Numbered from the stretch's first letter, positions 43,066 through 55,145 are shown. The stretch: DNA of 64,000 nucleotides from Trichosporon coremiiforme (GCA_039545355.1 BCJJ01000020.1:636441-700440), one strand, 5' to 3'. The notes: generated from the letters alone by a model not told the origin. Numbers and translations are program-made.

Positions 43066-44445
43066 GGCTCGAAATGATGGGGAAGCAGGGTCACGGTCGG
43101 TGCGCTAGTCGAGTCGGTCGCGGCGGTAGGGAAGGGTATGTATGCTGGGATGGGCTGGGCGGACGGATGAGACGGAGCTGCCGTGGATGAACGAACGTAT
43201 GCACGGGACGATGATGTAGGTTGTTGTGGTCTTGTGTGACAGGATGGTATATGGTCGGGAGTCAAATTGAGCGTTGAAGAGTGTACGAGTGTGTGGTGTG
43301 TGGTGTGTGCTGTGTGCTGTGTGGTGTGTGCTGTGTGGTGTATGAGCGTGTGTGGCCCCTAAGACTTTGACCCCTGGTGTCCCTGGTGTGGGCCGAGCGA
43401 GACCATTATAGCGTGGAGGCGTGCTGCAGTTGCTCTGCAGTTGCGGGGCATGTTTGGCGTTTCGGCCAGCCAGCGAGTGCAGTCAACCCCAGGGTTCAGT
43501 CGTCTAGTCCAGCTGACAGATGCGTGCAGACGGGGGGGTCATGGCTGCTCGCATGCTGAGGTGGTCGCATGCTCGACCGACCGCGGGAGTGGGAAGTGCA
43601 CGCGTGGCCAGTCAAGATGAGCGCGCGAGCGGGGAAGACGTCGGCTGAGATGCCGGTGACAAGGGGAAGCGCGTTTGATCACGGGCCGCGCAGTTCACAG
43701 GACGCGCAGGACAACGACATGAGATGCAGAGCCCACATGCCGCTGAGCCCGCGCAGAGCCGCAGAGCCGCAAACCTGCCGGCCGCAGAGCGCAGACCGCA
43801 CAGCGCACAGCCCGAGCCCAAGGCATCTTTGTACATCTTTGTCCCGGGCCAGAGTCGCGACCATGGCATACCCTCACTTCGAAACAAATCACACCGTACG
43901 GCTCACTCCCGCACACATGGCCTCCAAGGCCTAGCCATCTAGCCGTCTCCTTCATGTGCACTCGCCCGCTCGGCACCAGCCTTGACTGGACACTCTCGCT
44001 TTATGACTCAGATCCCGGTGCGCGCGGTGCGGCCTCTCACCGCTCACACGCTCACACGCCCACGCTGTCGTCGAAACATGTCTCCACCACCCTAACTTAC
44101 AAGCAGACTTATCCCTGGATGCACTGCCAACAGCCGCGTCTGATCGCGATCGATGCTTTGCTTGCCGTCATCTCGTTCAAAAGTGAATACTCATGCATAC
44201 AATCAACTTTTATAAGTCACAATACAATACAAGTCTGATGGTGACCCCTGCAAAACCCATTCGATCCAACAACCATCCGCCGCACAACACCTCTAACGTG
44301 CAATGTCGTTCCTGCGCTCCTTGAGCGCTTTAGTTTTACTTTTTGATGGGTTGATGAACAGAATACGATTTCGTGGGACTTTTTATGCCTATACAACAAT
44401 GTGGAATTATACTTGAGTTGGTTCACGTTTGTGGTGTTGGGAGCT
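43066..44445. other. Intergenic, no gene seen
   Basis: 1.4 kb between the SH3 gene promoter and the RhoGEF 3' end. It contains a GT-rich minisatellite. The last 250 bp is relatively AT-rich and probably RhoGEF 3'UTR. Confidence 0.6.
43284..43342 (+). repeat. GT-rich minisatellite (GTGTGTGGT / GTGTGCT units)
   Basis: Alternating TGTGTGGTG and TGTGTGCTG units in tandem, about 60 bp, upstream of the SH3 gene. Confidence 0.75.
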
Positions 44446-47301
44446 TCAACGCGTCATGCTGCCAATCGTGTCGACGAGATCATCCACCGTGGCGATTCCG
44501 TCGCTCCCGATAGCGGCACTTCGCTGCATTCTACGCGATAATGAAGAGGTGGGAGGAACCAGAGCGTACGTCGACGTGTTGACGGCTCCGTGGTGCCCTC
44601 GCACAGTGAGGGCGAACTGCTCGGCAGTTCCGTTTCCGACCAGCATCTTCATGTCGTTAACACTGCCAAGCCCACCCTCGGCCACCGGGGCCAAGCGCAG
44701 ACGGGCCAGGTCGGACTTTTTGGAGCGGAACAGGTTTCCACGGTCGGCGATAGGCTGAGCGAGCAGGATCACATCGTTGAAGATCAACATGGTGTAAACG
44801 TCGTCGCGACGAGCCTTGCGGATCGAGGGAGACTTGTTGGGAGGGGGCGTTCCGTCGGAGGAGATAAGCGAAGCGCCACGCGAAACGGGAGGGCGACGCG
44901 GTAAGGAGGAGGCGAGAGACTGAGTCGACGAGGTGGCCGAGGTGGCAGAGGACGTGGTGGTGGTAGAGTCGCGAGTCGATCGTCGGCTGGGACGATCCTT
45001 GACCTCGGACGTATCGGAGGAGGTGAACCCGGCGTAAGCAGACAGATCAGTAGTGCTGGCCGTGCTTAGAGCCGACTGAAGAGACGAGCGGATGTTCTTC
45101 AAGGTGTGAGACCGGGTGAAGTGAGCGCCGGGGTGGGCCACCGGGTCCTTCGCATATGCCCGGATGACCTGAGCGTGCCCCAAAAGACGACGGCCGCGAA
45201 TAGCGAGCCTGAAGTCGAGCGGAAGACCCTCACAACGCCGCTGAATGCTAACGAGCTGCTGGAACTCGTCCTCCCTTGCCTTGCATGACTCAAGATGCGA
45301 AAGGACGGTCTCGGTGGCTTCAATTAACTCAGAGACAGCGGTGTAATCGGGGTGGCCCATCGGGGTGGCGTCGAGTAGGCGATGAAGCATCAAAGGGTAC
45401 TTGGTCAATCGCTGAATGGGCTTGAGGAGCATGCTGGTCAGACCCATGGCGCCCATGGCAGGGTTGCGGGTCTGCATGCGGAGGAATTCGCCATAATTGC
45501 TCATCTCGTTCCGGGTCTCGTCGTCGAGGAACTGCGAAACGGGGTGGAACACGGCAATGTATGGCTCATGGCAGCTGAGCTTCTCGATCCAAGGGCGCAT
45601 GGCGGTGACGAATTGGCCCACGTGTACCATGCCGTTCGCCCGAGAAAGACCTTGCAGCGCCTTGGCGAGCTCGTCGTGGGTGTGCGTGAGCTTCTCGAGC
45701 AGGTCGAAGAGCTGGCAGGCGTTGGTAGGAATACCAGACATCCAGACGCCATCGGGAGTCTTGAGAGGGTGAGCGAACAGGCGGAGAACGTCACGGCACG
45801 AGCGCACAAAAGCGTGCTCGGTCTCGCAGAACTCGAACATGACCTCCTGTCGCTTGACCTCCCTCTCTCCGTCCTCCTGGGAGACAATGTTCTGGTAAAC
45901 GTCGCTATTGTCGAGAGCCTCCCGCCAGGTACGTCCGGTTTCGACACGAGGCATCACGGGCCGAATACTCTTAGTATAGCCCGTGTGACGGACCTGGAAC
46001 GACTCCTGGCGCTGGCGAGGAGGCTGGGGCGGCTCGCGGACCTGGCGAGCAGAGGCCGACTTGCGGAGGCGAGAGGTCGAGCGCGCCGGGGCGGAAGTCT
46101 TGGGCGGTAAGAGGTGGCTGCTGGAGGCACTCGTCAACGGGCCAAGCTTCTTTGGGGCCGCGCGAGGAGTAATGCTGGCGGGACGGTCGACCAGGGGGAA
46201 GGGAGGCGAAATCGACCGCTCCTGGTTCGAAAGGATGTCGTCCTCATCGTCATGGATGACCGAGATGAGCGAGCGGCTGAAAGCCTTCGACTTGCTGTGT
46301 CCCCAGGACTGCGAGTCCGTGTCCGACTCGACAGGCGAACCAAGGTCAGGGCTCACGGGAGTAGGCTCCTCAACTTCGAATTTGCCGTCGAACTTGGTGC
46401 CTAAGGATAACTCGAGCTGGGGAGGAGGGTCTCCTGGGCAAGCCCAGAAGTACTTGGCAGCCTCGTCGTTATGCGGCTGGTCAACAATGCTCCAGGGCTG
46501 GGCGAAGTCGAGGTTAGCGACGAGCCCGCGAAGAGCGTTCAGACGACGCTTGCGAGCACCGGTTGGTGACGGCTCTCCCGAGCCGTGAGACTCCTTAGAA
46601 GACGGAGATGTGGTCATCTTGACGCCAAATTCCGAGGTCTGCTTCTGAGGAGGAGACTCCAATCCGTCTCTAACAAAGGAGAGTCGGGGAGCACCGCGGG
46701 ACGACTCGCACACGCGAATAGACGGTCCGGAGGTGTGCGAGTTGGGAGTCGGGCAGGAGGCAACCGAATACCGGCTCGCATTGGCATTAGGCGAAACGGG
46801 CATAGGGTAAGCCTCGGAGGGCTGCTTGGACCAGCCATATCGCTTGGCGGAGTGACGACGAACTGGCGAAGTCGTCCAAGCTGATCCCGTAGGCATCTCC
46901 TCGTCGGTAGAGGAGGTCAGAGAGTCTGGTCGCACGACAACGGGGAGGACGCTGGGCGCAGGTCCGGCGATTTTGCCACCAGGGCCACTGAGCCTTCTAG
47001 GCCAAAGGCTGGCGAGGCCGTCCGACGACTCGCAAGAGGACTCCACTGAGGAAGCGCTGGTGTAGAAGGAGGCTTCGGACTCAGAGAAAGGACCAGAGGC
47101 GGGGGTTGTCGTTGATGATTGAGCGCTCGAAACGGGGGTCAGGAAATTTGTATCGATGCCAGACGACATTATGCGAGGGAGGTCGGGGAGGGAAGCATTG
47201 AGGGGGTGGCTGAGCTTCGCAGCGATGCCGGTGGCCAAGGAGTACGAGCGCGACGGGGCCTGCTGCCTTGACATTGCTGGAGCTTTTGGGGAAGCGGGCA
47301 T
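44446..47301 (-). CDS. Rho guanine nucleotide exchange factor (DH-PH)
   Basis: Activates Rho/Cdc42-type GTPases at the cell cortex. Single exon, 951 aa. Residues 1 to about 480 are a Ser/Pro-rich, presumably disordered and phosphorylated region. A DH domain spans about 484-675: VMFEFCETEHAFVRSCRDVL for helix 1 and MLLKPIQRLTKYPLMLHRLL for the conserved helix that contacts the GTPase. A PH-like region follows (about 690-930), interrupted by a Ser/Thr-rich insert at about 735-825, then DDVYTMLIFNDVILLAQP and LVGNGTAEQFALTVRG. Met9 is an alternative start. Closest paralogue group among fungal Gef proteins is not clear. The upstream kilobase is strongly pyrimidine-rich on the transcript strand. 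Confidence 0.93.
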   Translation of the reverse strand: MPASPKAPAMSRQQAPSRSYSLATGIAAKLSHPLNASLPDLPRIMSSGIDTNFLTPVSSAQSSTTTPASGPFSESEASFYTSASSVESSCESSDGLASLWPRRLSGPGGKIAGPAPSVLPVVVRPDSLTSSTDEEMPTGSAWTTSPVRRHSAKRYGWSKQPSEAYPMPVSPNANASRYSVASCPTPNSHTSGPSIRVCESSRGAPRLSFVRDGLESPPQKQTSEFGVKMTTSPSSKESHGSGEPSPTGARKRRLNALRGLVANLDFAQPWSIVDQPHNDEAAKYFWACPGDPPPQLELSLGTKFDGKFEVEEPTPVSPDLGSPVESDTDSQSWGHSKSKAFSRSLISVIHDDEDDILSNQERSISPPFPLVDRPASITPRAAPKKLGPLTSASSSHLLPPKTSAPARSTSRLRKSASARQVREPPQPPRQRQESFQVRHTGYTKSIRPVMPRVETGRTWREALDNSDVYQNIVSQEDGEREVKRQEVMFEFCETEHAFVRSCRDVLRLFAHPLKTPDGVWMSGIPTNACQLFDLLEKLTHTHDELAKALQGLSRANGMVHVGQFVTAMRPWIEKLSCHEPYIAVFHPVSQFLDDETRNEMSNYGEFLRMQTRNPAMGAMGLTSMLLKPIQRLTKYPLMLHRLLDATPMGHPDYTAVSELIEATETVLSHLESCKAREDEFQQLVSIQRRCEGLPLDFRLAIRGRRLLGHAQVIRAYAKDPVAHPGAHFTRSHTLKNIRSSLQSALSTASTTDLSAYAGFTSSDTSEVKDRPSRRSTRDSTTTTSSATSATSSTQSLASSLPRRPPVSRGASLISSDGTPPPNKSPSIRKARRDDVYTMLIFNDVILLAQPIADRGNLFRSKKSDLARLRLAPVAEGGLGSVNDMKMLVGNGTAEQFALTVRGHHGAVNTSTYALVPPTSSLSRRMQRSAAIGSDGIATVDDLVDTIGSMTR

Positions 47302-50300
47302 GGTCGAATGAGAGTGAGGATAACGAGGGTTGTTGCAAAAGAGGTCTAGAGCACAGACAAGGAGTGTGCTGTGAGCGGGGGAGCTAGGTGCTCTCTTGGT
47401 CGGGGGCGTGCTAAGGGTGGCCGTGTCACTGGAAAAGAACGACGTTACACACCAGTAAAACTAGCCGAGCCTTGCAGAACAGATGGATGAGGTGAGGTGC
47501 GTCGTCGAAAGAAGACGGCAAACGTAGACCCGTGTGTTGCAGACGTGTAGTGGGCGTGGTGGGATCGATTGAGCTGATGATCCGGTGATCAAGTGGGTGG
47601 TGGAGGCTTTGGAGGGAAGGCGACAATCACTCTAAATGAATGGAGAGACTGGCGGGTTCCGCTGTGACTGTCGCAGGCGCAGGTATGCTGGAGCCTAGAG
47701 ACGAGCGCGGTGGAAGGTCGCTGCCGATGCGTCGAGCTGATCGATATGTGATCGCTGGTATTGTGACGTCGTCGGGTATGAGGTCGGGTGCTGGTGCGAG
47801 CTGAGTGAGACTGAGAGGTGTGCTGATGTGCTGATGATGGAAGCGTAGGGCGATGATGATGTTGTCGTCGATTATACACGAGTCTGATGAGAGAGAAGAC
47901 CGGATGTGGGGGGTTAAATCGGGCGAGGGAAGACGAAAGGGAGGATCAAGCACGGTGCTCTTGTGGTGAAGGATAACAGGGGGAGGTGAGATGGAGAGCA
48001 GGGAACAGGCGATAATAAGAAGTGGGAGGGTGGGAGTCTGAGAATGTTAGTGTAGAAAAGGAGGGCTGAAGATGAAGAGGTACCGGGCTGTCTGAGAGCT
48101 GGCAGGCGGCCGGGTGAGGGAGGGTGGTCGAAGCGATGTTGACAGAAACTACCGATGTCCACTGTGGTCGAGTGGTCGTCGTAGTCGTCGTAGTCAGCGG
48201 TGGTACGGTGGTGGTGTGCACATGCCCCAGATAGAGACGTTGATCCAGGAATCTCAGGGTCCCGAAAAAGGTAAAAACAACCCAAGACCCCTTTTTGCGA
48301 CCTCTGCCCAGGCCATCTCAGATATCATGCCTGCGCCCCCTGAGATAATGTTCTAGACTTATGTAAAGGGTCAAACTGCAATAAGCTTCCGCTGCCCATG
48401 CCCCTTCGCCCAGTCTTGTGCCGCGCCGCCCCAGGGCGTGCGCCCTCCGGACGTACCAGATCCCCGGACCTCCAGACCATCCCCGACGCTCTGCGCTCGG
48501 AGCCGCTGATAGTGATTCTCTCAAACCGAGACCCTTTTTTCCTGTCCTCAGGACAAACTAGGTCAAACCTTTCGAACTAAAAGACGCCACGGCACACACT
48601 TGAGCATCCTATCTGCGCACCGGCCGTATCGCCCATCGCCCGCACCTCCTCAGCAATATGGACTACGCTAAGTGGAGCCAGCAGAGTCGAGAACTTGTCA
48701 GTGCTGAGGGTCCTTCCCTTCGTTGGCTGTCCACCCTACGACCCCCTGGACGTATCCTCTTCTCAACGAGTACCAGTGCACCAGTGAATGCGCAAATGCA
48801 CGCCCGCTCAAGCGGTGGCCAGCGCCTGGTGCCAGTCGCAGCAGGCCCAGCCAGCCATGGCTGTGCGTGGCGGCCACCGCGAAGCCTCCTTAATATCGCC
48901 TGTTTGGTCATGACATTCAGTCACTGCAACTGGGCAATGACTGAATGCATCATGTCCACAACCGTTCAGGCGACTGAACCCTCTCGCGCACGCGCTCGTG
49001 GCGCCAACATTATGACATACTTGAGGCCCACTACTGCTGGTAAGACTGTCGCAAGCCCAAGCTACTGCCAACGCCAGCTGCCAGCGCCAGCGCGCCTCGA
49101 TGCCGTTAACAACGAAACAGAAAATACGAGATGCTAGGTCTAGGTGCTCTCGACGCGTCACTAACCGTTGACAACCCTCGCTCACCACCGACTGACACAG
49201 CTGTGTCATCATCAAACACTGGCGCGTACGGCCGTTTGCTTCGTTAGTGCGTTGGCCGGGCGGACTGGGTTGTGGTGCAACCCTCAGATTTTCACAGAAC
49301 AGTGTGTCCCACTCCTGAGACTGCTGGCAGAAACCTTCTCGTCGAAAAAAGTTGAGGGTTATCCGATCCTGATTCATAATGACGGAATGTAAGCCGGTCG
49401 AAAAGGGGGGACAGGCTTACTCCGACGCTCCTCCCCTGTCTCCACTGCCTGGGCCTTGCCTTCCCCCGCCCAGTCCTCGGCCAGTACTTTGTCCGAGCGT
49501 CTGTGCGTCCGAGATCGTGAGTAGCCCGAAAGCTCGAGAACCCAGGCGGCTGAGCCGAGCCCAGACAAGTCAGCAGCCAGGTCCATTCAGGCTCAGGCCC
49601 CGCCAGGTTCACGTCAGGCCCAAGGCACGACTGGGTGTCCTTGGAACCTTGCAAGATTTTCGTCTGCATGTCTTGCGACGCCTCATCACCTAATGCAGCA
49701 ACGCTTATAAGACACAAACGCAAGCAGGTACGCAACGCCGGCGCACGCCGCGCGACATGCACAGTCAGTCCCACTGCACGCATGCCCCAGTTCCTCTCTC
49801 CTTCGGTTTCGAACTCTCAACGCTCCAACACTCGGCCTCGTTCGTCATGAGTCATTGGCTGCGTTCCGTTCCGTCTGACGCTCACTCACGGAGGCCTCGA
49901 CGTCAGCAAGTGACACAAGGCTAACGTTGCGAGAACCTTGGATACCGGTAAACGATGAATAAGACTCTGGGGTTAGGCGGGCGTCCATTTCGCCGATTAT
50001 CGAATGACCCACAAAAGCCCAGCCTGACCCACAGGATGCAGATCCCATTCAAAGGACGGGTTGGGAAGGTAGCGTGTTCTGCTTGTCCTGGCCGTCCTGG
50101 CGGGGCTGGGCTCGGTCATGTCCGCGCGTTGTTTTTTTCGGTCTTGACCCAGGATCGTTCGCGTGGACGGTCGCCGATGCAGGCGATGCAGGTTCCAGAG
50201 CTCCCAGAGCCGCAGTGCAGCAAGGCAGATCCGCGGGATCCGCCAGGATAGGATGGAAACAATTTTCCTCGATTTGTTCGTAATATCACAATAAGAACAC

Positions 50301-51681
50301 CGGTTCCCGAATGCGCACTGAGGAAGCTCTCTCAGCATCGGGGTCCTGCCGTTCCCTGCTCGCATGGCTAAACCTGGCCCACCGGTCGTTCTCTCATTCA
50401 CACCCCCGAATAGGTCTACCGGCGACCCCGTTCCAGATATCCGCAACGCGATCAACTCGTTCCACGCCAAACTCATGGTGGCTGCAGGCCATTCTCACTG
50501 ACTGACGCGCTCCACATGATGACTGCTCAATCGAAAATAGCTCCAGCTGCCCGATCCGGCCAACGATCTGGCGGCGTACCCCTGGAATCTATTTGCCTCC
50601 AGCTAGGTGCTAGTCATTGGTGACTAACTGTCAACAAGTTAACGGGCCGGGGTTGTCCTCAAAATTTCTGTGTTCCCACACAGCAAGCAGTCCAGCGAGG
50701 AAAACAAGGCACGCTGACCTGTCGCGTGAGGTCATCGGTGTACTCGAGCCGAGCAACGTCACACGGCTAGCCGGAACAGTCCCGGCTGCTTGACCTGGCA
50801 CACACCGACGAGCACCCTCCTTCCTGACTGTGTCGCGTGATTCTCCATCGAGATTCTTGACTTACTTTTCACTTTCGATCGCCTGTTGCGACTTTCCGCA
50901 CACCTGTGCATGTTCAAGCCTGGCCCATGGCCCACCCCATGCAGTGCATCTTGTGGGCAAAGATGCATCTTATGAACTCTGCTGATTATAGCCTCTGATA
51001 CGAATTGGTCGCAACGAGTCACCCGCAGCCAGACGTTTCGGCCCCCTTGGTGTCAACATCTGCGTAAACAGCCTCCACCATTCGACATGCACTTGACGAT
51101 GGATCAAATCAGTCTCGCACGCTTAGCAAGCTCGCCACGTACTCTGCGCTGAAGCAGTCACGGCCGTGACCCGCGGAAAGCAAACTCTATCCCGCCCACG
51201 TGTACCCATGTGTGCAGCTCCTTAGTCCCCAGCTCTGTCTCGCGTGTTGTGTTGCTTTCAGTTGTTTGTCGATCGTCATCGACAGCCTCGTCTGTTTGTC
51301 TGCCGTTACTGATTCTCCTCGGGTTGCTTGTCGGGAGTGAATGGAGAACGACGTCCGACACAGCCGGTAGACGCGAGCGCGTACTTTTGTTACCGCTGGT
51401 ATGAGCCGGAGCAATTCACGGCGCCGACACAGATCTCTGAATGCTGATCTGTCGGACCTGGAGGTGTGCCTTGTCTGTGTATGGGGCCGGCCGAACGGAC
51501 CTGCCATACCGTGGTCGCTCCGTATGCGTCATAGCCCTCCGCCGTCGCCAAGCCCCGTCGTGGGAACATAGAATCACACCATTGATTGACTTATCACCAC
51601 AACATTCACCGATACCTCAGCTCCGACTGGGCAAATGTGTACAGGGTGTACAATCATTCTAGTATGTGTAGCAGACATTGT
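47302..51681. other. Long intergenic stretch, no gene seen
   Basis: 4.4 kb. 47.3-48.3 kb is C/T-rich on the minus strand and likely the long promoter or leader of the RhoGEF gene. 48.3-51.7 kb contains only short frames without motifs, tRNA or repeats I could recognise. Confidence 0.5.
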
Positions 51682-54657
51682 TTATACTAACTGCTGACCG
51701 CGGCGGGTGAGCCACGCGAACGCACCAGAGAGCGTGCGGCCGCGCCCCCCTCCTCCGCCTTCTTCCCCAGAGCTCGACTGCTCCTTCTCCGAGTTCTCTC
51801 CCGACTCCTGCGTTGTGTCGAGCGCGAGCCGGCTGCGGTTCCTCGGCCTGCTCCCGCGAGGGAGGGAGCCGTAGCTCCCGTGTTCGGACTGGCTGCTGTC
51901 GCTCGGACGCAGGGAAGGTGCAGAACGCGATGCCTTGTCGATGGCGCCGAAGTCGTTGTACAGCCGCACCTGCGGCCGGTCGGCGCTGCCCACGCTACCG
52001 AGGTCACCCAGACTGCGTGTCGCCGAAGGTCCCGTCGAGACGTTACCCGAGGACATCGTCCAGTCTGTGTGTGTGGCGTGGCTGAACGAGCTTCCTGTCG
52101 GTGTGGCCGTCGTCGGCCCGAACGGACTCAGCATCATGTCGCCGCCCACTGCGCCGGCTGTCGTGATGTCTGGCGGCGCAGCATGACGCTTGACGCCGCC
52201 AAGGGGTTGCATGAGCCCCCTGGCACCCGGCCGATCCGCGCCTGGCCGGTCCTGGAGCTGGAGCTCGGATTCGAGCGTCGGCTGCCGGACCTCGATGGAC
52301 GGGCGATCCATCGACGGCCGCTCGTACGACGTGCGGGCGCTGTCGAGTGAAGCGCGCTTGTTCGCTGCTGCCGCATTCGCCGCGGCGGCAATGTACGCTG
52401 GCATCGAACTGCGGGCCGCGGTACTCCGAGCTGCGAGCGGGGCTGCACCCAGCGGCGGCCACCGTCGGACAGGACCAGCGGGACTCTGGCCACGACCCAT
52501 GCGCGCGGGATTTCCGCGGCCGAGGGACGGCACGCGTCCTACGGTAGCATCGTCCTCGTCATACGCAGCGCTCTCGTAAGGGCCGCCGAACGTATCGACA
52601 CTCGTGTTCGATGCGTAGCGCGGCCCACCCCGCCGCCGGTTCATCCCGAACTCGGCCAGGTCTCCAGACTCCGCCGACTCGTAGTAGCTCGAGGCTGCTG
52701 AAGCGTGGGTCTCCTGGCTCTCGTTCGGGTGCATGCCGAATGCATCGCCGATGTTTACGTTCACGCCGGCGCCGGTCGCAATCGGTCCTCCAATACGCGG
52801 CGTCGGCATCGGCGTGCTTTCCTCCGGAATCGTGCTGACGCGGTTGCTCCGCGTACTCCGTGGGAAGGAGCCCTTCGAGCTCTTGCTTCCCGAGCTGTAT
52901 GAGCGACTGCCGCTGCTGTTCGAGCCCAGCGAGCCCAAGGCAGACCCCTTCGTGTCGGCCGTCGTGTACACGGTTTCGTGGGTCGAGCTCGAGAATCGGT
53001 TCCTGTCGTGCGGAGGGTTGAAGAACAAGTCCTCGTCCTCCATTGAGGACTGCCGCGCGTCGCTGCTGCTCGGTTGCGTGCGCCCCCCTGAAGAGTTCGC
53101 ATGAGACATTCGCAGTTCCAGGCGTGCAGAGGACGGATGCGATGTGCCCAGCGACCCCTCGCGCTCACGGGCTGCTGGAGAGCCCATGCCAATGTGCTTC
53201 TCGAGCGTGTTTCCACTGACATTTCGCTGCGTGTCGGGCGAGTTCAGCGAGTCGTGAGAAGCTGATGGCGACGCGGCTTGGCCCCGACCCAAACCCCTCA
53301 GGAGACCGATTCCGCCCGCGGCAGCGCCCATCGTGGTGGCAGCGAGCCGGCCAAAGGATGATGTGCTCGCGTTGATGGACGCGAGCGAGTCACCGAGCGA
53401 CCCGGTCCGCGACCATGAGCCGTGTCGGGATACCTGCGACCCATTCCGGCTCGAGCGGAGCAGGGCCGACTGCTCGTCGCTCACAGTAGACTCCGTGCGC
53501 ACGCTTCGGTCGTCGTCCTCGAAATCGCGAATGTTTGCAATAGGGCCGCCGAACACCTCGTCGCCAATCTGAGGCGGACGGTCATGGATTCGCACACCTC
53601 CGTCGCCGACACCGGCGATGCCTGCTACCCCTGGGTAGCCAAAGCTGCGGTGCTTCTCGTACAGAACGGGGGAATGAGGCCTGTCGGGGTCATAGGTGGG
53701 AACTCCGCTCCAGCCCTGTGGCACACCGCCACTGCTGAACGAGTCGTCCGACTCGTAACGTTGATCACGCCGCTTATACCAGAACAGCGCTAAGACGAGC
53801 AGGATGAGTCCTACACCAAGCACCGGAGCCACTACAGCGGGGACGATAACATTTGCGTGGGGAGAGGAGTCCTTGTCCCCTCGCGGCGCTGCCACCCCTG
53901 CTGATGATGACGTCGGGGCAGGTGACGGCGAGACCTGTGATGACAAGCTTGATGAAGAAGGAGAAGAAGAGGTTAACAGTGAGGAGACCGAGGACCGCGA
54001 CGATGCCGATAGAGATGAAGACGAGAATGAAAGCAGCGAAGATGATGAAGATGCAAGAAACGAAGACGCCGTGGATGAAGGTTGCATGAATGACGTTGAG
54101 GACGTTGAAGATGTAGGCGAAAATGTTGGTGATACAGATGCTGTAGTCGATGAGGGTATCGAAATCAACCTAAAAGACGAAGGGGAGCCTGAGCTAGAGA
54201 CGGAGGTTTGGGACGAGGCAGTCGACGATGTGGCTGATGACGACGAAAACGATGGTGACGATGCCGACTCTGAAGAAGACGACGCCGAGGATACTGACGA
54301 CGATGAGGTTGGAGTCGAAGTCATGTTGGATGAGGAGGAGGATGCGGACGACTCGGAAGAAGAAGCCTCAGTCGAGGACGAGGCACTCGCCGAAGCCGTC
54401 TGTGAGGGCATGGAGGAAACGGGGGACGCTTCCGAGCTCGCCGAGGAGGAGTCAGAGGAAGCAGCTGTTGTTGTGGCGGTGGCCGAGTTAGTGTTGGAGC
54501 TATCTGAACTCTCCGTCCCGCTAATGTTTGTCGTCGCGCTATCGGTGCTTGGTGAAGAGGTTGACGGAGGTGAAGACGTTCCCCCAAAGGCCCATCCACT
54601 CGCTATTGGGATACTCGGGCCATAGTCTATACTGTCAGCAAGAAGTTTCTCTGTCAT
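51682..54657 (-). CDS. Serine-rich mucin-like single-pass membrane protein
   Basis: 991 codons in one exon as read from ATG 54657. Residues about 27-250 are almost pure Ser/Thr/Pro/Ala, suited to heavy O-mannosylation. A transmembrane helix lies at about 270-293 (VIVPAVVAPVLGVGLILLVL), followed by the basic stop KRRDQR. The cytosolic tail of about 700 residues is Ser/Gly/Arg-rich with many possible phosphosites. This is the layout of fungal cell-wall sensors or adhesins, but no WSC or Wsc-like Cys domain is present. No signal peptide precedes the Ser-rich region. An in-frame TAG and a possible acceptor (CTGAGCTAGCAG) lie just upstream of the ATG, so a 5' exon with signal peptide and ectodomain may be missing from this model. 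Confidence 0.8.
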   Translation of the reverse strand: MTEKLLADSIDYGPSIPIASGWAFGGTSSPPSTSSPSTDSATTNISGTESSDSSNTNSATATTTAASSDSSSASSEASPVSSMPSQTASASASSSTEASSSESSASSSSSNMTSTPTSSSSVSSASSSSESASSPSFSSSSATSSTASSQTSVSSSGSPSSFRLISIPSSTTASVSPTFSPTSSTSSTSFMQPSSTASSFLASSSSSLLSFSSSSLSASSRSSVSSLLTSSSPSSSSLSSQVSPSPAPTSSSAGVAAPRGDKDSSPHANVIVPAVVAPVLGVGLILLVLALFWYKRRDQRYESDDSFSSGGVPQGWSGVPTYDPDRPHSPVLYEKHRSFGYPGVAGIAGVGDGGVRIHDRPPQIGDEVFGGPIANIRDFEDDDRSVRTESTVSDEQSALLRSSRNGSQVSRHGSWSRTGSLGDSLASINASTSSFGRLAATTMGAAAGGIGLLRGLGRGQAASPSASHDSLNSPDTQRNVSGNTLEKHIGMGSPAAREREGSLGTSHPSSARLELRMSHANSSGGRTQPSSSDARQSSMEDEDLFFNPPHDRNRFSSSTHETVYTTADTKGSALGSLGSNSSGSRSYSSGSKSSKGSFPRSTRSNRVSTIPEESTPMPTPRIGGPIATGAGVNVNIGDAFGMHPNESQETHASAASSYYESAESGDLAEFGMNRRRGGPRYASNTSVDTFGGPYESAAYDEDDATVGRVPSLGRGNPARMGRGQSPAGPVRRWPPLGAAPLAARSTAARSSMPAYIAAAANAAAANKRASLDSARTSYERPSMDRPSIEVRQPTLESELQLQDRPGADRPGARGLMQPLGGVKRHAAPPDITTAGAVGGDMMLSPFGPTTATPTGSSFSHATHTDWTMSSGNVSTGPSATRSLGDLGSVGSADRPQVRLYNDFGAIDKASRSAPSLRPSDSSQSEHGSYGSLPRGSRPRNRSRLALDTTQESGENSEKEQSSSGEEGGGGGRGRTLSGAFAWLTRRGQQLV

Positions 54658-54796
54658 CCCTCTGAGCTGCTAGCTCAGTTCGGGGACCCCCAGAGATATA
54701 TGGTCTCGGGACAATAACCCATCGAGCCACAGTGTTATATCAGGAATGCTCAAGATGAGGCGTCCAGGTGCACTTGTGTGGAAAGGGTCCAATGGC

Positions 54797-55145
54797 TTAT
54801 GGGGTCCTCGATGTCCTGCTGTGCATCCCCTCGGGATTGATTGCGGGCTCGGACTCGCGTTTGTTTTCTTTATTTTCCTTTGCCCAGACTGAATTGACTG
54901 TGGATAGGAGGACATGGGATATACTCACAGGTCAGAGGTGAATTGACAATGTGCCCGGTAGTCACTCTTTCGCCTCCGATTTCCGTCACGAACTGGTAAA
55001 CAAGTCAATGCATGTGCTTGACAGTGCGACTCACCGAGGACCAGGACATCCAGTCCGGTAGCTCTTGACCGTCTGGTGTGAATCCTGCTCGCTTGCCGAC
55101 GCGTTCAGGACACCCAACGAAAGCACACCATAGTCGACGGACCAT
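54797..55145 (-). CDS. Possible small three-exon gene, 91 aa
   Basis: Exons 55145-55035, 54992-54929 and 54897-54797 join in phase through introns with GTGAGT donors and TTGACTTGTTTACCAG or CTATCCACAG acceptors. They end in TAA. The protein starts MVRRLWCAFVGCPERVGKRA and ends in a Lys/Glu-rich tail. No family recognised. It could instead be part of the missing 5' exons of the neighbouring mucin-like gene, or chance. Confidence 0.25.

Noticed and set aside
47914..48285. Minus-strand frame with His/Thr/Ser-rich sequence upstream of the RhoGEF
   Set aside because: Simple-sequence, C/T-rich leader or promoter; no motif and many equivalent frames.
53804..54625. Plus-strand Asp/Glu-rich 273-codon frame
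   Set aside because: Reverse complement of the serine repeats of the mucin-like gene gives Asp/Glu/Val codons; not independent.
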